NCBI GenBank assembly: GCA_027317645.1
Contig: DAHVQS010000030.1
Coordinates: 1-23,221, forward strand
Direction of reading: 5' to 3'
DNA from: Paenalcaligenes sp021793095
GTDB taxonomy: Bacteria > Pseudomonadota > Gammaproteobacteria > Burkholderiales > Burkholderiaceae_B
DNA: 23,221 nt
Made by a program: the position numbers and the translations under genes. Shown here one piece after another: positions 19,837-23,221 of the stretch (position 1 is the first letter of the stretch; each line of letters starts with the position of its first letter). Under the pieces are notes generated by a model. The model had not been told where the DNA came from and searched no databases. It saw only the letters and a program-made list of their open reading frames with translations.

Positions 19837-22245
19837 ATGTTAGTTCCAGAGTCTTGGCTACGTTCTTATGTTAATCCAGCAATAGATACCGATACACTCT
19901 GCCACGAATTGACCATGGCAGGTTTAGAGGTAGAAGAATGCACCACTGCTGCTCCAGCCTTTGACAATATTGTTGTGGCTGAGATTACCGCTGTCGACGC
20001 CCATCCCGATGCTGATCGGTTGAGTGTTTGCATGGTGGATATTGGCGATGATCAGCCTGTGCAAATCGTTTGTGGGGCGCCCAATGCGCGCGTGGGGCTC
20101 AAGGCACCTTTGGCCAAGGTAGGGGCTACTTTACCTGGGGATTTCCAAATCAAACCTGTCAAGATGCGAGGCGTGAGCTCACACGGGATGCTTTGTTCTG
20201 CCCAAGAGCTGGGCATTAGTGAGGATGCTGAAGGGTTGCTCGAGCTGCCGGCAGATGCCCCCATTGGCACCTGCTTGCGCACCTATCTTGATTTGGATGA
20301 GAAAATTATCGAGGTGTCGATGACCCCCAACCGTGCGGATTGCCTATCCGTGATCGGGGTGGCGCGTGAGGTGGCTGCATTGACCGAGGCTAAATTAGCA
20401 ATGCCGTCTTTTGCACCGTGTGCGCTGGATCATCATGAGACGTTGCCCGTCCGTGTGCAAGACAGCAATTTATGTGGTCGGTTTGCGGGGCGCATTATCC
20501 GCAATGTAGATGCTGCGGTAGAGACACCAGATTGGATGGTGCGCCGACTCGAACGTGCTGGCCAACGCTCGTTATCTGTGCTGGTAGATATTTCCAACTA
20601 TGTGCTGTTAGAACTGGGCCGTCCCACCCATGTATTTGATCTTGATAAATTAGGCCAAGATTTAGAGGTGCGTTGGGCGCGGGATGGTGAGAAATTGGTT
20701 CTGCTCAATGGTCAAGAGATCACACTTAATCCAAACTTTGGAGTGATCTGTTCCGATGGGCAGCCTCAAAGTTTAGCGGGCATTATGGGGGGAGAGCACA
20801 GCGCGGTTAATGAGCAAACTAAAAATATTTATATTGAGGCTGCATTTTGGTGGCCCGAGTCCATTCGTGGCCGCGCACGAGATTTAAAATTTCAATCAGA
20901 AGCCAGTTATAGATTTGAGCGCGGGGTGGATGCGGCAACAGTGGTTGAGCATCTCGAACGCATGACTCAGTTGGTTGTGGATATTTGTGGCGGTGAGGTG
21001 GGGCCCATCGATGATCAGATTTTAGAAATCCCGGCACAAAAAGAAGTCACCATGCGTCATACGCGCTGCGAAAAAATACTGGGTATTCCAATCTCAGTGG
21101 CAGAGATCAAACATTGCTTTGACGCTCTAGAGTTTAACTACCGAGAGCAAGGGGGTGTATTTCACGTGATTGCACCTAGCTATCGGTTTGATATCAATAT
21201 CGAGGAAGACCTCATCGAAGAGGTGGCTCGTATAATTGGGTTTGAGCGTATTCCCGATGAGCTCCCCGTGGCGCGTACGACGGTGCATGTCGCCTCTGAG
21301 GAAACCGTCAGTGCACATGACATTCGAGCACGCGTAGCGGCTTTAGACTACCAAGAGGTGGTTAATTTCTCTTTTGTTGATGAACAATGGGAAAAAAAGC
21401 TCACCAACAATGCTGATCCTATCCGCTTATTAAACCCTATTGCTAGCCATCTTTCTGTGATGCGCAGCTCGTTGATTGGTGGTCTCATACAAAATATCCA
21501 ATACAATGCACGACGTCGTCAAAATAGAGTTCGTGTATTTGAAATTGGGCGTGTATTTTGGCGGGATGATCATATCCAGGATGATGCGTTGACGGTTGCA
21601 GGGGTGAATCAGCCCTTACGTTTGGCGGGTGCAGCTTGGGGAGACGCTGATCGAGAGCAGTGGGGGTTGCCTGCGCGTCGGGTTGATTTCTTTGATGTCA
21701 AAGCAGATGTAGAGGCTTTATTTGGGCCCCGCATTCAAGAGGTGCGTTTTGTCGCCGATGCCCATCCTGCTTTGCACCCTGGTCGCAGTGCGCGGTTAGT
21801 GATGAGAGAGGATACTATCGGTTGGCTGGGCGAGATACATCCACAGTGGGTGCGCGATTTTGAATTATCGCATGCCCCGATTGTATTTGAGCTAGATCTC
21901 GAGCCACTGCAACACAAGGCGCTGCTGACGCCGACGGGTATTATTTCTAGACAGCCGGTGGTGCAACGCGATTTGGCTTTTTGGATAGCCACAGATATTA
22001 GTTATCAAGAGGTGCGTGATTGCTTAAACGAAACCATCGCCAAGCACGATATCTTGAGCATCGTCCAAGACTTCCGTATCTTTGATCTGTGGAAAGAGGC
22101 CCAAGATGCTAGCGAGCAAAGTATGGCGCTGCGCTTCTGGTTACAAGATGCGCACAAGACTTTGGCTGATGAGCAGGTTGATGAATGCATGAAATTATTA
22201 TTTAATGCATTAGAAGCACAGTTCAAGGCGCGCTTGCGCGCATAA
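19837..22245 (+). CDS. pheT: Phenylalanyl-tRNA synthetase beta subunit
   Basis: The 802-residue beta subunit, needed for editing mischarged Tyr-tRNA-Phe and for tRNA binding. Domains in order: B1 start MLVPESWLRSYVNPAIDTDT, the tRNA-binding OB fold (about 39-148), the B3/B4 editing module including VEVSMTPNRADCLS-type sequence and DISNYVLLELGRPTHVFD, the B5 domain (about 400-470), a degenerate catalytic-like domain (about 480-680), and the C-terminal FDX-ACB domain (about 708-801, from ISRQPVVQRDLAF). Length is normal (E. coli 795). GAAATAGAG lies upstream of the ATG at 19837. ihfA starts nine bases after the stop, so pheT and ihfA are cotranscribed as in other Proteobacteria. Confidence 0.97.
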   Translation: MLVPESWLRSYVNPAIDTDTLCHELTMAGLEVEECTTAAPAFDNIVVAEITAVDAHPDADRLSVCMVDIGDDQPVQIVCGAPNARVGLKAPLAKVGATLPGDFQIKPVKMRGVSSHGMLCSAQELGISEDAEGLLELPADAPIGTCLRTYLDLDEKIIEVSMTPNRADCLSVIGVAREVAALTEAKLAMPSFAPCALDHHETLPVRVQDSNLCGRFAGRIIRNVDAAVETPDWMVRRLERAGQRSLSVLVDISNYVLLELGRPTHVFDLDKLGQDLEVRWARDGEKLVLLNGQEITLNPNFGVICSDGQPQSLAGIMGGEHSAVNEQTKNIYIEAAFWWPESIRGRARDLKFQSEASYRFERGVDAATVVEHLERMTQLVVDICGGEVGPIDDQILEIPAQKEVTMRHTRCEKILGIPISVAEIKHCFDALEFNYREQGGVFHVIAPSYRFDINIEEDLIEEVARIIGFERIPDELPVARTTVHVASEETVSAHDIRARVAALDYQEVVNFSFVDEQWEKKLTNNADPIRLLNPIASHLSVMRSSLIGGLIQNIQYNARRRQNRVRVFEIGRVFWRDDHIQDDALTVAGVNQPLRLAGAAWGDADREQWGLPARRVDFFDVKADVEALFGPRIQEVRFVADAHPALHPGRSARLVMREDTIGWLGEIHPQWVRDFELSHAPIVFELDLEPLQHKALLTPTGIISRQPVVQRDLAFWIATDISYQEVRDCLNETIAKHDILSIVQDFRIFDLWKEAQDASEQSMALRFWLQDAHKTLADEQVDECMKLLFNALEAQFKARLRA

Positions 22246-22254
22246 GGGGGTAGC

Positions 22255-22563
22255 ATGACGATAGGAAATCGCACGCTGACCAAGGCAGGCTTGACTGATA
22301 TACTTTTTGAACGCGTCGGTTTAAATAAGCGTGAGGCAAAAGAATTAGTCGATGCCTTTTATGCCGAGATCAGTAATCACCTGGAAAAAGGCCAAGAGGT
22401 CCGCATTTCAGGGTTTGGTAACTTCACCATTCGTGACAAGCCTCCTCGGCCCGGGAGAAACCCAAAAACAGGCGAAGAGATTCCCATTTCAGCACGTCGT
22501 GTGGTTACTTTCCAAGCCAGTCAAAAACTTAAATCTGCGGTCGAGGGCGGGGATAATCAATGA
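22255..22563 (+). CDS. ihfA: Integration host factor alpha subunit
   Basis: A 102-residue DNA-bending protein that pairs with IHF-beta and shapes promoters, recombination sites and origins. The family pattern is complete: LTKAGLTDILFERVGLNKREAKELVDAFY (dimerisation helices), VRISGFGNFTIRDKPPRPGRNPKTGEE (the beta arm with the intercalating proline in RPGRNPKTG) and the C-terminal RRVVTFQASQKLKSAV. GGGGG lies upstream of the ATG at 22255. Its stop overlaps the start of the merR-like gene (ATGA), so the two are translationally coupled. Confidence 0.96.
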   Translation: MTIGNRTLTKAGLTDILFERVGLNKREAKELVDAFYAEISNHLEKGQEVRISGFGNFTIRDKPPRPGRNPKTGEEIPISARRVVTFQASQKLKSAVEGGDNQ

Positions 22564-22958
22564 GTCAATCCGAACAAAACGTTAGTTTGCCAGCCATCCC
22601 AGCAAAGCGTTACTTCACTATCGGTGAGGTCAGCGAGCTTTGCGGGGTGAAACCTCACGTATTACGGTATTGGGAACAAGAGTTTACTCAACTACGCCCG
22701 GTCAAGCGACGGGGTAATCGACGCTATTACCAACACCATGAGGTTTTGCTCATACGCCGCATACGGCATTTACTGTATGACGAGGGCTTTACTATCAGTG
22801 GGGCACGTAATCGTCTTGGCGATACCAATGCACTCGAGCATAATCCAGAGGCAGCCGTGCGTCTCAGTGGCCAAGAGCTGCAACGTTTACGCAAGGACCT
22901 CAGCACGATTGAGACGGATCTGACCCAGGTGCTTAAGCAGGTGGACATTGACTCATAG
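22560..22958 (+). CDS. MerR-family transcriptional regulator, ihfA-linked
   Basis: A 132-residue MerR-type protein. The winged helix-turn-helix is at about residues 17-85: YFTIGEVSELCGVKPHVLRYWEQEF, then RRGNRRYYQHHEVLLIRRIRHLLYDEGFTISGARNRLG. A C-terminal coiled coil (about 105-130) is the dimer helix. There are no effector cysteines, and only a short C-terminus, so it is not a metal sensor of the MerR/CueR type. Members of this group sit after ihfA in many Proteobacteria, but their targets are not well defined. It starts within the ihfA stop codon (ATGA), and the next gene begins inside its 3' end. Confidence 0.9.
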   Translation: MSQSEQNVSLPAIPAKRYFTIGEVSELCGVKPHVLRYWEQEFTQLRPVKRRGNRRYYQHHEVLLIRRIRHLLYDEGFTISGARNRLGDTNALEHNPEAAVRLSGQELQRLRKDLSTIETDLTQVLKQVDIDS

Positions 22959-23221
22959 CTGTATTCAACAAGGTCAAACTTTACGTGAGCAAGCACTTGC
23001 CGCGCTAATCATCACTGATCCAGCGCTCAAGTCGCAAGCTGTTCGCGAAATGCATGCTCAGATTGCTCTGCCTGTGGGTGCACAAGCATCACTGCATGCT
23101 GCCGAAGACAAAATTCCAGGGCGCCCTGAGTCCCCTGAAATCGTTGATCCTAGGCAGGTCAAACAACGCAGCATGCACACTGTTGAAGGCCGCGCTGCTT
23201 TGTTGCATGCGCTGGCTCATA
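22948..23221 (+). CDS. DUF455 / ferritin-like domain protein, N-terminal 91 residues (runs off right edge)
   Basis: The frame opened by TTG at 22948 stays open to the window end. It reads (M)THSCIQQGQTLREQALAALI at the start, then ITDPALKSQAVREM, KIPGRPESPEIVDPRQVKQRS and VEGRAALLHALAH at the cut. The PGRP...P...V block and the EGRAALLHALAH helix are, as I remember the family, typical of DUF455 proteins, which share a ferritin-like helical bundle resembling the tRNA hydroxylase MiaE. The di-metal site would lie beyond the window. TTG is chosen because AGGTGG (22939-22944) sits just upstream and the first in-frame ATG is 34 codons later. It overlaps the merR-like gene by 11 bases. The function is unknown. 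Confidence 0.75.
   Translation, partial: MTHSCIQQGQTLREQALAALIITDPALKSQAVREMHAQIALPVGAQASLHAAEDKIPGRPESPEIVDPRQVKQRSMHTVEGRAALLHALAH

Overview
The window is a stretch of bacterial chromosome that looks like a member of the Alcaligenaceae (Betaproteobacteria) with moderate GC, something like Oligella or Paenalcaligenes. The genus is inferred from gene content (thrS-infC, gshB with a man-type EIIA, ptsH and ptsI, rpmI-rplT-pheST-ihfA-merR, a BMFP/UbiK protein, a tandem glycine riboswitch) and not from any database search. At the extreme left is an acquired segment: the first 94 codons of the sulfonamide-resistance gene sul2 (minus strand) with the upstream DNA it carries in plasmid RSF1010. That segment stops abruptly near base 586, next to an ordinary chromosomal gene.

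Layout, left to right. 1-586: sul2 fragment and its RSF1010-type leader. 667-2610: a small TPR protein converging on a DadA-type D-amino-acid dehydrogenase, the latter preceded by a complete tandem glycine riboswitch. 2693-5935: a CstA-family transporter, a 92-residue protein ending Cys-Cys-stop, and a single-domain ArsA/Get3-like ATPase translationally coupled to it, then a 29-codon membrane miniprotein on the opposite strand. 6177-8225: a lone glucosamine-6-phosphate deaminase and a cytochrome P450. 8251-8403: tRNA-Val(GAC) on the minus strand with its own promoter and terminator.

8513-22958 is the translation and nucleoid backbone. thrS is preceded by an extended -10 promoter, a short threonine-rich open reading frame and an intrinsic terminator, which together read as a transcription attenuator. 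infC follows with an ATC start codon. The usual continuation rpmI-rplT-pheS-pheT-ihfA-merR is displaced by about 6.9 kb holding gshB, a three-protein regulatory phosphotransferase chain (EIIA, HPr, EI, with no sugar permease in view), a LEA-like repeat lipoprotein, UbiK and ComM. The second half of the operon has its own strong promoter and a structured leader before rpmI. A DUF455-type ferritin-like protein begins inside the end of the merR-like gene and runs off the right edge.

Most of the window is housekeeping sequence. The items most worth following up are the thrS Thr-leader attenuator, the CstA / Cys-Cys protein / ArsA-like ATPase cluster, the glycine riboswitch in front of an amino-acid oxidase, and the exact sul2/RSF1010 junction.
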